This document shows, one piece after another, positions 36,263 through 46,990 of a stretch of 64,000 bases of DNA (positions are counted from its first letter, which is position 1; every line of letters starts with the position of its first letter). The translations under genes and the position numbers were made by a program. A model generated the notes under the pieces. It was not told the origin of the DNA, ran no database searches, and worked only from the letters and a program-made list of their open reading frames with translations. The stretch is taken from contig JADKBK010000042.1 of NCBI GenBank assembly GCA_016715075.1, forward strand, positions 124,001-188,000. Reading direction: 5' to 3'. This DNA is from Bacteroidales bacterium. GTDB taxonomy: Bacteria > Bacteroidota > Bacteroidia > Bacteroidales > VadinHA17.

Positions 36263-39200
36263 ATGAAAAATAAATACTCATATATGATATCCGGAAAGCA
36301 AATTCTCTCATTCATTATAATGATTGTTTTACTTTCAGGAACTTGCCGCTTAAATTCTTTATTCGCTTCAGCCGGAAATGGTTCAGAAGGTTCTGAGGCT
36401 CCACAGGTATATACTGTGACAGGAAAGGTCACTTCAGCAACCGATAATAGTCCATTACCTGGGGTCAGTATAATTGTAAAAGGAACCGTAAAGGGTACAA
36501 TATCAAACTCTGACGGATCGTTTAACATAGAAGTTTCGGGCAGCGATGCAATACTGGTTTTCTCCTTTGTGGGTTTTCAGACTACAGAAGTTCCCGTTAG
36601 CGGCCGAAAGGTAGTTGATGTTTCAATGACAGGAACATTCCTCTCTCTGGATGAGGTTGTTGTTACTGCCCTCGGGATCAGCAGAAAGGAAAAGTCTCTC
36701 GGCTATTCTGTTGGCAAGGTTCAGGGAGATGCCCTGGTTAGGGTAACACAGGAAAATGCAATCAACTCGCTTGCCGGTAAAGTCTCAGGGGTACAGATCA
36801 ACTCAACAGGAGGAACCGGCTCATCTGTTAGCATGGTAATCAGAGGAGCAACCTCCCTAAGTAATGATAACCAGCCCCTCTTTGTTATTGACGGGGTTCC
36901 GATTGTAAATACGCTGAACAATATCTCAGGATTCGGTTCAGATAACCGGGTGGATTATGGAAATGCAATATCTGACATGAACTCAGACGATATTGAAAGT
37001 GTATCCATCCTCAAAGGGCCCAGTGCAGCGGCATTGTACGGGTCACGGGCCGGTAATGGAGTCGTCCTTATAACTACAAAATCAGGAAAGAAAAATAAGG
37101 GAATTCAGGTTGATATAACTACCAATACTGTTTTTGACAAGCCTTATAAATATTTTGCCGTCCAGAAAAAATTTGCAAATGGCTATTTCTCCTTCACACC
37201 GGAAGATCTGCCTCCGGGAACAGTAATGCGGGTCAATCCTGCTGAAGCAGCCGGGGCCGGGATCGAACTCGATAAGGAGTACTTCGCTGTGCAATGGAAC
37301 AGTCCTAAAGATGCCAACGGTGTACAGATACCTACCGAACTTGTCTCTCACCCGAATAATGTTGCGAACTTCGTCCAGACAGGGATCACCACAACCAATG
37401 GAGTCTCAATATCGAACAATACTGAAATGATGAATTACAGGCTTGGATTCACCAACATGTCCAACAGGGGTATTGTCCCTAATTCTGATCTCTACAGGAA
37501 TAATCTGAATGCCGCCACTTCTTTCAATGTCAGCAAGAAGTTAACCGTCAGCTCGAATATCAATGTCAGCAGGTCGTGGTCTAATAACCGTCCTTCAAGC
37601 AACAGGGGAACTAATCCTTTGCAATGGGCTTATTCCGTTCCTCAGAATACCGACATACTAGACCTGAAAGATTACTGGGAGCCTGGATTCGAAGGTCTGG
37701 TACAGAGGACACCTTACAACGGGGTATATAACAATCCGTATTTCCTGGCCAACGAAGTCAATAACAGTTATGACAGGGATCGTGTTTTCGGTAACGTAAA
37801 GGCTGACTGGCAGCTGACAAAAGAGATCAGTATTATGGGGCGATATTCACTTGATCAGTTTACTGAAAAAAGGGAATCGAAGATATCCCCGGGATATACT
37901 CAGGAACCTAATAACGGAGCATATGGTGTTGAGGATTTAAAAAGTTATGAACGGAATATGGATGTGCTTGCAACATATGCAAAAAAACTTAACAATTTCA
38001 GTTTTTCAGTTTCGGCAGGAGGAAATGCTCTGTACAAGAAGGGTTCTGTGATCAGCAATTCCTCTTTGCCCGGGGCCGGCCTCATTGTTCCTGATGTATA
38101 TACTGTAAATAATATCAAATCAGGTTCCTTGAGTTATGTAAGTGGATGGTCGCAGAAAGCCATATACAGTGTATACGGGCTTGCAAATATCGGATGGAAA
38201 GATATGATCTATCTCGATCTGACGGCCAGGAATGACTGGTCAAGCACACTGCCGCAAGCCAACCGCTCATATTTCTACCCTTCAGCATCACTCAGTATCC
38301 TCATTGACCAGCTTATAGATCTTGGCGACAATGTTGATCTGCTGAAAATAAGGGGTGGTTGGGCCAAGGCAGGTAATGACACAGATCCATACCAGTTATA
38401 CAGTACTTACGGAAATGCAGGTCAGTGGGGAGATGCCACAAGGCTGGTAAAATCAGGGCAGATACTTACGCCCAGCCTGAAGCCTGAAGAGGCAACTTCT
38501 ATAGAGTTCGGTGTTGATGCAGGTATGTATAAAAACCGCCTGAGATTTGAAGGTACATATTACCAGATCAGAAATGAAAACCAGATACTCAGGAATATAC
38601 CAGTTGCAAGTTCAACGGGATATGATGCAGTTAACATCAATGCAGGCCTGATAGAGAGCAAGGGATGGGAATTTTCTATCGGAGGCACGCCTTTACAAAG
38701 GGGCAGCTGGACATGGGACATCAGCGCAAATTTCTCGCGTAACAGGACACGCCTTGTAGAAATTGCCGAAGGATAGATGTTATTAAATTCTGGGAGGATG
38801 CAAGAGGTGGAGCATGGTCCTACGTAGGAGACGAAATAGGCTCGCTTTATGACGCGGCTATACTAACTGTAACAGACAAGAGTTCTGAATATTACGGTTA
38901 TCCAATTATCGGATCTGAACTTGAATGGCAGGAGATCCAGTTACAGGATGCAAAAAACAAGATAGGAAACTACAATCCTAATTTCATAATGGGACTCCAG
39001 AACTCCGTGACCTTTAAAAGGTTTGCGCTTAATTTCACTATTGACTGGAGAAACGGGGGGCAGTTTATCTCACAGACCCAGAGGTATATGGCTGAAGATG
39101 GGAACTCACAGCTCTGGCTCGATAATCTGATTAATCCAGGTGGAAGGACAGGTGCTGAACTGGCTGCCTGGCTGGTGGAAAATGAAGATAAGTACATTAA

Positions 39201-39696
39201 AAACGGATTTCATGTGGTTGGAGGTCCCACAGCTGAGTATGGTGGTTTCGATGAGAACTACAGTGGTGTCTATGTTAATGACGGGACATTTGTCCCGGGT
39301 GTGGTTGCTGTCGACGATGGTAACGGTGGGGTAGATTATATACCAAATCTTGGAAATAACAATCCTTTGCCATATGCTCCTTATGTTGTAAGCTATGCCT
39401 GGGGTTTCGCCAAACCATCAATGTTTGACGCTGATTTCATCAAACTCAGAGAGATCTCATTAAGCTATCAGATCCCATTCAAATCCGGAGCACTGAAGAA
39501 CATGGCAGTTTCAATATACAGCAGGAATATAATGTTATGGACTAAAAACAAGGCAGGACTGGATCCTGAACGCGCTTTTCAGGCAGAGAGTTCCTCAGAG
39601 GGAAAAAGAGGGACACAGTTTAAGCAGGGTATTGAAAGGTATAATCTCGAACCATGGGTAATTCCCATCGGTTTTAAGGTTGACCTTACATTTTAA
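36263..39696 (+). pseudogene. SusC/RagA TonB-linked outer membrane protein, one frameshift near 38774
   Basis: About 1145 codons when joined. It has a signal region, a CarboxypepD_reg-like domain (YTVTGKVTSATDNSPLPGVS, about 46-65), a TonB-box-like LDEVVVTALGISRKE, a plug with VSGVQIN, VIRGATS, LFVIDGVPI and ILKGPSAAALYGSRAGNGVVLITT, and a 22-strand barrel ending in IPIGFKVDLTF with terminal Phe. The frame stops at LVEIAEG (38776). One missing A restores IDVIKFWEDARGGAWSYVG, and the second part runs cleanly to 39696. Sequence on both sides shows no other defect, so a consensus error is possible. With the following SusD it should form a ligand importer. Confidence 0.92.
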
Positions 39697-39717
39697 TAAC
39701 TATTTAAATCTGATATT

Positions 39718-41376
39718 ATGAAAGCAATAAAATATACAATCTCTGCAACCATGATTTTGCTGGTAATCTTTATTTCTGCCTGCAAGAATCTGGATGATAT
39801 GAATATAAATCCCAATGGAGTTGATCCCGCTAATGCGCATCCTAATCTGCTCATCGCTACTGTAATTACCTATACCGGACAGAATGTAGTCGGTCTTGGA
39901 TTCGGTGATATTGCCGGTGTAATGCAGCATACACAGAAAGACGGCTGGTCAGGAAGTCATGATGCATATGAATGGTCTGACCAGGACTGGTCGGGATATT
40001 ATGGCATATTGCGGAATACCGGGGAGATCATCAAAAAATCAAAGGAGATGAATCTCGATTTTCAAGAAGGTGTAGGTTTAATTATGAAGGCTTATAACTT
40101 CGGATTTGTTGCAGACCTGTGGGGGGACGCCCCATATTCCAAGGCACTTCTGGGAGAGCTTGGCGGATCAAATCTTAAACCGGTCTTTGACAGCCAGAGA
40201 GATATTTATCTTGGCATACTTGGATCGCTTGATTCTGCCAATACACTGCTGTCAAAAAGCCAGGCTGATTATAAAGAAATAAATCCCACTCAGGATGTGC
40301 TCTTCCACGGAGATGTGGCACAATGGCAGAAATTCGCCAATTCTCTGGCCCTGAGATATTATATGAGAATATCTTCAAAGGAGGAAGCCATTGCCCGAGC
40401 AGGCATTGAGAAAATAGCGTCCCAGCCTGATAAGTATCCTCTTATGCTTGAAGCCGGCGATGATGCAGGTTTTCCGTATATAGGCAACAGCAGCTCTGAT
40501 TCCTGGCCATGCAATACGACATATGATATTAGTGAAACTAATTACCGGAGGATAAAAATGTGCTCCACGCTTGTGGAGAAGCTTCAGACACTTAATGATC
40601 CCAGGTTGGGAGTGTGGGCCAGAAAGATCGATATCCCCCTTGTAATAGATCCCACAAAGCCTGATAACTTCGATGAGATTATAGCCGGGAAGCGTGTTAT
40701 AGCTCAGAATGTAGCTGACACTTATGTTTCGAATTTCAACGTACCACTTGACCTTGATCCTGAATATGTAGGCCTCCCTCCCGCCTGGTCGATTGTTCCG
40801 CAAGCCTATAATTTATGTCCTAACCTGGAACAAGCTCCTCTGAATCCTCATGCATCACACATATCGGAGATTTATAAAGCTGCTTCAGGACCTCTCCTGA
40901 AGGCAAGAATAATGTCAGCTGCAGAGGTCAATTTTATTCTGGCTGAGGCTGCCTTAAACGGCTGGTCCGTAAACGGTACAGCCTCAGAATACTATAACTC
41001 TGGCGTTAAAGCCTCACTTGATGCCTGGGGATTAAGCAATTCTTATGATTCATATATTGCCGATCCGGGTGCTGTGTATGCCGGAACGCTGGAACAAATC
41101 ATGGAACAAAAGTGGATTGCCAGCTGGACAGCTGCAGCAGAAGCATGGTTTGACTACAGAAGAACGGGATTCCCTGCCCTTACGGCTGGTCCATATGCTA
41201 AAAGATCAGTTTTACCACTGAGATTTTATTATGGAGTAAGTGAGATGAGTTTTAATCCTGATAATACACAGGACGCTGCTGATAAGCTCGAAACGACATC
41301 CTTTACTGCACCGGATGGGAAGAACAGTCCATGGTCGAGGCCATGGGCGCTGCAGGGTACAGGCAAGCCCTGGTAA
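39718..41376 (+). CDS. SusD/RagB family nutrient-binding outer membrane lipoprotein
   Basis: 552 residues with lipobox ISAC (Cys22). It resembles the SusD-like_2 group: NLDDMNINPNGVDPANAHPN near the start, DWSGYYGILRNTGEIIKKS, KAYNFGFVADLWGDAPYSKAL, WQKFANSLALRYYMRI, MSAAEVNFILAEAALNGW and the late IMEQKWIASWTAAAEAWFDYRRTGFP. SusD proteins are helical TPR-like lids on SusC that capture the ligand at the cell surface. It follows susC by 21 bp. The ligand is unknown; the neighbouring ceramidase-like and phosphoesterase genes hint at something other than a plain polysaccharide. Confidence 0.95.
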   Translation: MKAIKYTISATMILLVIFISACKNLDDMNINPNGVDPANAHPNLLIATVITYTGQNVVGLGFGDIAGVMQHTQKDGWSGSHDAYEWSDQDWSGYYGILRNTGEIIKKSKEMNLDFQEGVGLIMKAYNFGFVADLWGDAPYSKALLGELGGSNLKPVFDSQRDIYLGILGSLDSANTLLSKSQADYKEINPTQDVLFHGDVAQWQKFANSLALRYYMRISSKEEAIARAGIEKIASQPDKYPLMLEAGDDAGFPYIGNSSSDSWPCNTTYDISETNYRRIKMCSTLVEKLQTLNDPRLGVWARKIDIPLVIDPTKPDNFDEIIAGKRVIAQNVADTYVSNFNVPLDLDPEYVGLPPAWSIVPQAYNLCPNLEQAPLNPHASHISEIYKAASGPLLKARIMSAAEVNFILAEAALNGWSVNGTASEYYNSGVKASLDAWGLSNSYDSYIADPGAVYAGTLEQIMEQKWIASWTAAAEAWFDYRRTGFPALTAGPYAKRSVLPLRFYYGVSEMSFNPDNTQDAADKLETTSFTAPDGKNSPWSRPWALQGTGKPW

Positions 41377-41450
41377 AGGAAGGTCCAAAGACAGCATCTC
41401 GTCACTTTATAGTACATGTTGCTGTTATTCAATAATTTAAATTAAATATT

Positions 41451-41522
41451 ATGATGAAAAAAATCATAATAAAAGCAGCTTTTTTTTGCATTCTTATTAT
41501 GATAATTAAAGGAAGAAAATGA
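41451..41522 (+). CDS. Possible 23-residue leader peptide or signal-peptide remnant
   Basis: A small frame starts MMKKIIIKAAFFCILIMII and ends KGRK, with its TGA overlapping the ATG of the next gene (ATGA, 41519-41522). It looks like a lone signal sequence. It may couple translation of the downstream gene or be the leftover start of a deleted secreted protein. Weakly supported. Confidence 0.3.
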   Translation: MMKKIIIKAAFFCILIMIIKGRK

Positions 41523-42879
41523 GGAAAGTATTTTTAAAAGAACTGGTACTGATTTGTTCAGTCGTTCTATTATTGTCATGCTCACATAAAATTGTGACAC
41601 CGAAGACAGCCCTTCAGAATTACCTTCGTACTACAGATAAATCATTTAAATGGGAAATCCAGGATTCAAAAAAGATCGATGGAGTTACTCTTTACAGGGT
41701 TTTATTCACTTCACAGCAATGGAGGGGAATAACCTGGAATCATGAAATGACTATTATTGTACCGGAAATTTTAAAATATCATGATGCATTACTGTTTATT
41801 ACCGGGGGAAGCGTTAATAAGGGGAAACCCAACACCCATGAATGGACAGAGGATCTGACAACGGCATTCAGGAATGTTGCAAAGACAAATATGACTATTG
41901 TAGCCATTCTCTGGCAGGTACCAAATCAACCATTATACGACGATCTTACGGAAGATGCTCTTATTTCGTTTACACTTCATAATTACCTCAATGATAAAGA
42001 TCTTACATGGCCATTGCTATTTCCAATGACCAAAAGTGCTGTCAGGGCTATGGATGTTGTGCAGAAATTCTCAAAAACAGAGATTAAAAGTAAAGTAGAC
42101 CATTTTATTGTTTCAGGTGCTTCAAAACGCGGATGGACAACATGGCTGACAGGGGCTAATGACAAAAGAGTTATAGCAATTGGTCCTATGGTAATTGATG
42201 TTCTCAATATGCCCGTAAATATTGACTATCAGAAAAAGGTCTGGGGAGACTACAGCATCGAAATTCAAGATTATGTAAACCTGGGTATTGCCCAACAGCT
42301 GGGAACCCCGGGCGGGAGTGACCTGGTTCAGATGATAGATCCCTACTCCTACCGGAAGACACTGACAATGCCCAAGATAATCTTCATGGGGACTAATGAT
42401 CCATACTGGCCTGTTGACGCAGTTAAGAATTACATTGATAGTATTCCGGGTGATAATCATATCTGCTATACACCTAATGCAGCACATGATCTGGGTGATA
42501 AAAAGACTGCTATGACGACACTAAGCGCTCTGGTAGGATTAACTGTAACAAAACAAGCTCTTCCTGTATGTAAATATTCTGTCTCAGAAAATGGGAAGGA
42601 GATAACTCTTAAGATCCAACCCAGCCTGATATTCTGGTTGATGCGGCGATATGGAGCGCTGATTCAAAAGATCAGGATTTCAGAGACGAAAAATGGTCCG
42701 GAAAAAACCTTAATCTGCCAGACAAATCTGTAATTACTGTTGAAATAAATCTGCCTGATTCAGGCTTCAGGGCATTTTATGTTGATTTAAAGTACAAAGC
42801 TCCCTTTGGGAATGATTTTACCCAGAGCACACGCATGTTTGTTGTCAATGATCAAAAGTTACTTCTGAGCAAAAAGTGA
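41519..42879 (+). pseudogene. PhoPQ-activated pathogenicity-related (PqaA-type) lipoprotein, one frameshift
   Basis: Lipobox LLSC (Cys21). This is an alpha/beta-hydrolase-fold protein of the PhoPQ-activated family: NHEMTIIVPE, LLFITGGSVNKG, VSGASKRGWTTWLTG with Ser202 as likely nucleophile, FMGTNDPYWPVDAVKNY with the acid, and AAHDLGDK with the His. Near 42630 one base is missing: the frame as read continues IFWLMRR and stops at 42733, while the corrected frame gives DILVDAAIWSADSKDQDFRD and runs to 42879, making 453 residues, the normal length. Corrected, the C-terminal Ig-like domain of the family is complete. The biochemical role of this family is not settled; esterase activity is inferred. 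Confidence 0.82.
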
Positions 42880-42894
42880 AAACTAATACGAAAA

Positions 42895-44292
42895 ATGAGA
42901 AAAGCCGGAATTGGTGCAGGAATTTTTATAGCTGTAATAACTTTAATCTATTTTATCTGCACAGAAAAAATTGATACAACACCTTACTTTGAAAGCGGTT
43001 ATTTTAGAAAAACAAGCTCTCTGGCAGACAGTCTGGAGAAAATAACATTCACAACAAATGATTCACTATTTGCCGGTTTCGCTAAAGTGAGTATCACCCC
43101 CCTTTTGAATACGGGTGACGATAACATTTCGGAGGGCAGATTCAGCGCTGTTCCCCTTGCCGGATACGGAGACCGTAAGGGCAAACCAGCAACAGGTATT
43201 CATGATACAGTTTATGTAAAGGCTGTTGCAATAAGAACCGGAGGTAAAACAATTGTCATGATTGGTGCTGATCTGCTTATAATGCCGCCAAATATCACCG
43301 ATTCGGTTGGAGTGTTGCTTGCCCATTATGGAATAGGGCGCGAACAGATTTTTTTCTCTGCAACCCACAGCCATTCAAGTCTTGGTGCCTGGGGACCGGG
43401 TTTTGTTGGTGAGCAGTTCGCTGGGAAAGAAAACAAAAATCTGGAAAAGTGGCTCTCGCAGCAGATTGCAAAAGCTGTTACCCTTGCAATGGCTGATCTT
43501 AAGCCGGCCAGAGCAGGATACGGATGCTTCGATGCCGGAATCTATACCCGTAACCGTTTGATCGGTGAATCAGGAACAAAAAATGATGAATTCTGCTTCC
43601 TGAGTTTTGAACAGTATGGAAAGAAAAAGGCAATTATAGGATCATTCTCAGCACATGCTACAACACTTGGAGATGATAATATGGAGATAAGCGCCGATTA
43701 CCCCGGATACTGGGAACGAAGAATTGAGAAAGCCACAGGCGGTATTGCTCTCTTCTGCGCAGGGTCTATGGGCAGCCAGAGCCCTGTGGGTGAGGGAAAC
43801 GGATTCGAAAAATCAAGATTCATCGGTGAAGCTTTAGCTGATAGTCTTATCTCCCATTTGAAAGATGTAAGGCTTACTGATAAAATTGTCTTTTCAGCTC
43901 TCTCGCTCAAAATATCACTTCCGGAATATCATATGCGCATCTCTACAAAAATAAACCTTACCTCGTTCTTAAGCGCGAAGCTGATGCCTCCTCCGAATAA
44001 TGTATATCTGCAGGCTGCAAGAATTGACAAAATGGTATGGATAACCACACCTGCTGATTTCAGCGGAGAATATGCGCTCCAGATAAAGAACGCTCTTTCC
44101 GCAAAAGGATTCCATTCAAATATTACCAGTTTCAATGGCAATTATGTTGGTTATATAATCCCGGGAAGATATTTTTATCTTGATGAATATGAATCTAAAC
44201 TGATGGGATGGTTCGGACCAAATATGGGAGAATATACTGTTGATCTGATCGGGAGGATAACAAAAATCGTTACAAAAAATGAAAATCTTTAA
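42895..44292 (+). CDS. Neutral/alkaline ceramidase-like protein, membrane-anchored (copy 1)
   Basis: 465 residues with one N-terminal hydrophobic anchor (IGAGIFIAVITLIYFIC). It matches the N-terminal catalytic domain of neutral ceramidases: AGFAKVSITPLL, PLAGYGDRKG, IHDTVYVKAVAI, the zinc motif SATHSHSSLGAWGPG (His158, His160) and SFSAHATTLGDDN, which supplies another His. Late residues FNGNYVGYIIPGRYFYLDEYES follow the family pattern. The C-terminal Ig-like domain of full ceramidases is absent. Such proteins hydrolyse amide bonds in ceramide, but short bacterial relatives are often of unknown substrate. It lies 15 bp after the PqaA-type gene. Confidence 0.82.
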   Translation: MRKAGIGAGIFIAVITLIYFICTEKIDTTPYFESGYFRKTSSLADSLEKITFTTNDSLFAGFAKVSITPLLNTGDDNISEGRFSAVPLAGYGDRKGKPATGIHDTVYVKAVAIRTGGKTIVMIGADLLIMPPNITDSVGVLLAHYGIGREQIFFSATHSHSSLGAWGPGFVGEQFAGKENKNLEKWLSQQIAKAVTLAMADLKPARAGYGCFDAGIYTRNRLIGESGTKNDEFCFLSFEQYGKKKAIIGSFSAHATTLGDDNMEISADYPGYWERRIEKATGGIALFCAGSMGSQSPVGEGNGFEKSRFIGEALADSLISHLKDVRLTDKIVFSALSLKISLPEYHMRISTKINLTSFLSAKLMPPPNNVYLQAARIDKMVWITTPADFSGEYALQIKNALSAKGFHSNITSFNGNYVGYIIPGRYFYLDEYESKLMGWFGPNMGEYTVDLIGRITKIVTKNENL

Positions 44293-44304
44293 AGATTAAC
44301 CCAC

Positions 44305-45606
44305 ATGATATTCAGAATATTTAAGTACCTGTTTCTTTTTTTGCTGGGTTCAGTTTTTGTCGTACTGTTAATACTGTTCACTCCTCCCCTTTACAGGAGA
44401 TTTGCCAAATATCCGGGATTTGAGATCAAGGTGAATGAATTTCAGAAACTCAGGAAGGAACCTGCATCACAAACCAGGCTCAATCTTTACAGAGGTGTTA
44501 TGCATGTACATAGTTACTGGTCTCACGACAGTGAAGGCACACTGGAGGATCTGATACCCGCGGCAAAAATCAATGATATAGATTTCATTTTTCTTACCGA
44601 TCATCCGCACGGAAATATTGATACCCTTCCAAGGGGATATAACGGTATTTATGATAATGTTCTTATAGTTCCGGGCAGTGAGAAGCAGGGATTCGATGCA
44701 TGGCCGCTGGATTCAGCATTTATTGACTGGTCAGTGGATAAAGATACAATAGCTAAAAACATTGTTAAAAATGGCGGAATAGTTTTTTACGCCCATCCGG
44801 AAGAAGATCATAATTGGGGCAATCAGTGGTATCAGGGAATGGAGATATACAATTTCCATGCTGACACCAGGGATGAATCCTTAATACCTGTTATCGCGAA
44901 TTTCATTGTTAACGGAAGGAAATATCCCCAGTGGTCATTTCGTGAAATGTTTGATGAGCAGACTGCAATACTATCAAGATGGGACAGTCTGAACACAAAG
45001 AGAAAGCTTGTAGGGTTCTCAGCAGTGGATACTCATGAGAATCAGAATATACGTGCCAGATATATACAGGATGGACGAATTGAATGGGTAGGGCCAAATG
45101 CCAATGTGATCGATACATCTGAAGTCGCCTTCTGGAATAAATGGCTGCTCCATCCTCCCGACAAAAGCGGATGGATCTTCAGAATGATGATAGATACTTA
45201 CAGGGAAGGTTTTAATTATATTACCAACTATGTATTTGCAGACGCTCTGTCGGTACCATCACTTTCAGTTCACATAAAGAAAGGGCATTTATATACGGCT
45301 TTCAGGAGTCTCGGTGAAGCAGGGGGCTTCATGTTCGACTGCATTGATCAGAGCAGTAATAAATGCGGAATGATGGGTGATTCCATTACCCTTGATAAAA
45401 TCAGGTCATTTAATGCAGTCTCCCCTCTGCCCGGGCAATTTCGCCTTATCCATGACGGCAAGCTGGCTGATTCTTCATCATATAACTGCTATGAGTATAA
45501 ATGGGAGGACATGATAGAAAAAGGGGCCTATCGTATGGAAGTGTATATTAAAATAGGTGATAAAGAATTGCCATGGATCTATTCCAATCCTATTTATATT
45601 TATTAA
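44305..45606 (+). CDS. PHP-like metal-dependent hydrolase, membrane-anchored
   Basis: 433 residues. An N-terminal hydrophobic helix (FLFLLGSVFVVLLILF) precedes a PHP-type barrel with YRGVMHVHSYWSHDSEGTLE (His67, His69 and a downstream Asp), IDFIFLTDHPHG (Asp99, His100, His102), VPGSEKQ and FYAHPEE; VGFSAVDTHEN provides later metal ligands. PHP enzymes are phosphoesterases or related hydrolases using two or three metal ions. The C-terminal about 90 residues appear as a beta domain. Sandwiched by two ceramidase-like genes (12 and 36 bp gaps), it may process a phosphorylated head group of the same substrate; that is inference. Confidence 0.75.
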   Translation: MIFRIFKYLFLFLLGSVFVVLLILFTPPLYRRFAKYPGFEIKVNEFQKLRKEPASQTRLNLYRGVMHVHSYWSHDSEGTLEDLIPAAKINDIDFIFLTDHPHGNIDTLPRGYNGIYDNVLIVPGSEKQGFDAWPLDSAFIDWSVDKDTIAKNIVKNGGIVFYAHPEEDHNWGNQWYQGMEIYNFHADTRDESLIPVIANFIVNGRKYPQWSFREMFDEQTAILSRWDSLNTKRKLVGFSAVDTHENQNIRARYIQDGRIEWVGPNANVIDTSEVAFWNKWLLHPPDKSGWIFRMMIDTYREGFNYITNYVFADALSVPSLSVHIKKGHLYTAFRSLGEAGGFMFDCIDQSSNKCGMMGDSITLDKIRSFNAVSPLPGQFRLIHDGKLADSSSYNCYEYKWEDMIEKGAYRMEVYIKIGDKELPWIYSNPIYIY

Positions 45607-45642
45607 ACAAGGTATTTCAATTATTCGCTTAAAAATGATCAC

Positions 45643-46929
45643 ATGATAAAAAAAACAAAATTAATCAGTTTGCTGTTTTTAGTACTATTCGTACACTCAT
45701 TTGTATCTGCACAGTCGTTCAGAGCGGGAGCCGCAAAAAGAGTGATAACTCCGGACAGGCTGATACCTATTTCAGGAGGTATGGGGGAACCGGTTATGCC
45801 CGAAGGGAAAATGGGTGATTTATTTGTACGTGCCTTCGTTCTTGAGAAAAATGGAACAAGAGTGGCAATTGTAAGTGTCGATAACCTTGGCTGGCCTGCC
45901 TATCTGGGAGATATGTCGCGCAAACTGGTAAAGGGTATTCCTGCTTCAAATATTCTGATTGGAGCAACACATACGCACAGTGCACCTGATGCCTACGGGT
46001 TTCCAGATGAAAAAGGAAATACCGGAGCTGATCTGAAATATCTGGAATTTTGTATAACGCAGATTGCAGACGCTATAAATGAGGCAGTGGCAAACCTTCA
46101 GTCAGTATACCTTAAAACAGCTGTGGGAGAAGCCAGGGGAAAGATAGCATACAACTATTATGCTGAAAAATTGTATGATCCGCGATGCGGCATAATCCAG
46201 GCAATTGCCTCCGCCGGAAAAGATAAGGGTAAAACTGTTGCCACACTTGTAAACTATGCCATACATCCTGAAGTTCTGGGGACAGGCAGAAAAACTTTAA
46301 GCCCCGACCTGTGCGGTCCTCTTTACGAAAGAATAGAATCAAAAGCCGGGGGTATGGCTATTTTTATGAATAGCGCCCAGGGAGGCATGGTCACCGCCGA
46401 TACACGGCTGGAAAACGGAAAAGAGGCCAACGACTGGAATGAGTGCATAAGGATAGGTAACCTGCTTGCAGATGAAGCTTTACGTATTATTGAACCTGCA
46501 CCGGTTCAGGAAGATCCGGAATTATACTGCACAGCAAAGATTATTCATATTCCTGTTGACACAGAAGAGATGAGATATGTTTTCCAGTATTCTCCTGTGG
46601 CAATAAAATACAGAATAAACAGTGATAATTTCTCATCAGTATCAACCCAGATCAATCTTCTGAATATTGGCAAGGCCCAGGTGATAACAATTCCCGGAGA
46701 GGCACTTCCTAATATAGGTTTTTATATCAAAAGGAAAATGAAGAGCGATCAGGCTTTTCTTTTCGGACTCACCAATGATGCATTCGGTTATATGCTAACA
46801 AAGGAAGATTTTGGCAGTTTTGAAAGGTATGAATACATAAGCAGAACATCGCTTGGAGAAATGACCGGAAATATTATTGAGGATGAGGCTATCAGATTAA
46901 TCAACGAAAGCCCTCTCCCATCCAAATAA
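45643..46929 (+). CDS. Neutral/alkaline ceramidase-like secreted protein (copy 2)
   Basis: 428 residues with a cleavable signal (HSFVSAQ). Ceramidase N-domain features: FRAGAAKRVITPD, ISGGMGEP, GDLFVRAFVLEKNGTRVAIVSVD, zinc motif GATHTHSAPDAYG (His110, His112), NYAIHPEVLG and the Ser/Gly-rich FMNSAQGGMVTAD. The end FGLTNDAFGYMLTKEDF is also characteristic. It is only moderately similar to copies 1 and 3, so recent duplication is unlikely. Last gene of the plus-strand run; the neighbour at 46991 is convergent. Confidence 0.84.
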   Translation: MIKKTKLISLLFLVLFVHSFVSAQSFRAGAAKRVITPDRLIPISGGMGEPVMPEGKMGDLFVRAFVLEKNGTRVAIVSVDNLGWPAYLGDMSRKLVKGIPASNILIGATHTHSAPDAYGFPDEKGNTGADLKYLEFCITQIADAINEAVANLQSVYLKTAVGEARGKIAYNYYAEKLYDPRCGIIQAIASAGKDKGKTVATLVNYAIHPEVLGTGRKTLSPDLCGPLYERIESKAGGMAIFMNSAQGGMVTADTRLENGKEANDWNECIRIGNLLADEALRIIEPAPVQEDPELYCTAKIIHIPVDTEEMRYVFQYSPVAIKYRINSDNFSSVSTQINLLNIGKAQVITIPGEALPNIGFYIKRKMKSDQAFLFGLTNDAFGYMLTKEDFGSFERYEYISRTSLGEMTGNIIEDEAIRLINESPLPSK

Positions 46930-46990
46930 AACCTTTCCTAACTGACAGCCAGTTGCACATTGAGTACCTTTCCGGTGATATCATTGACTT

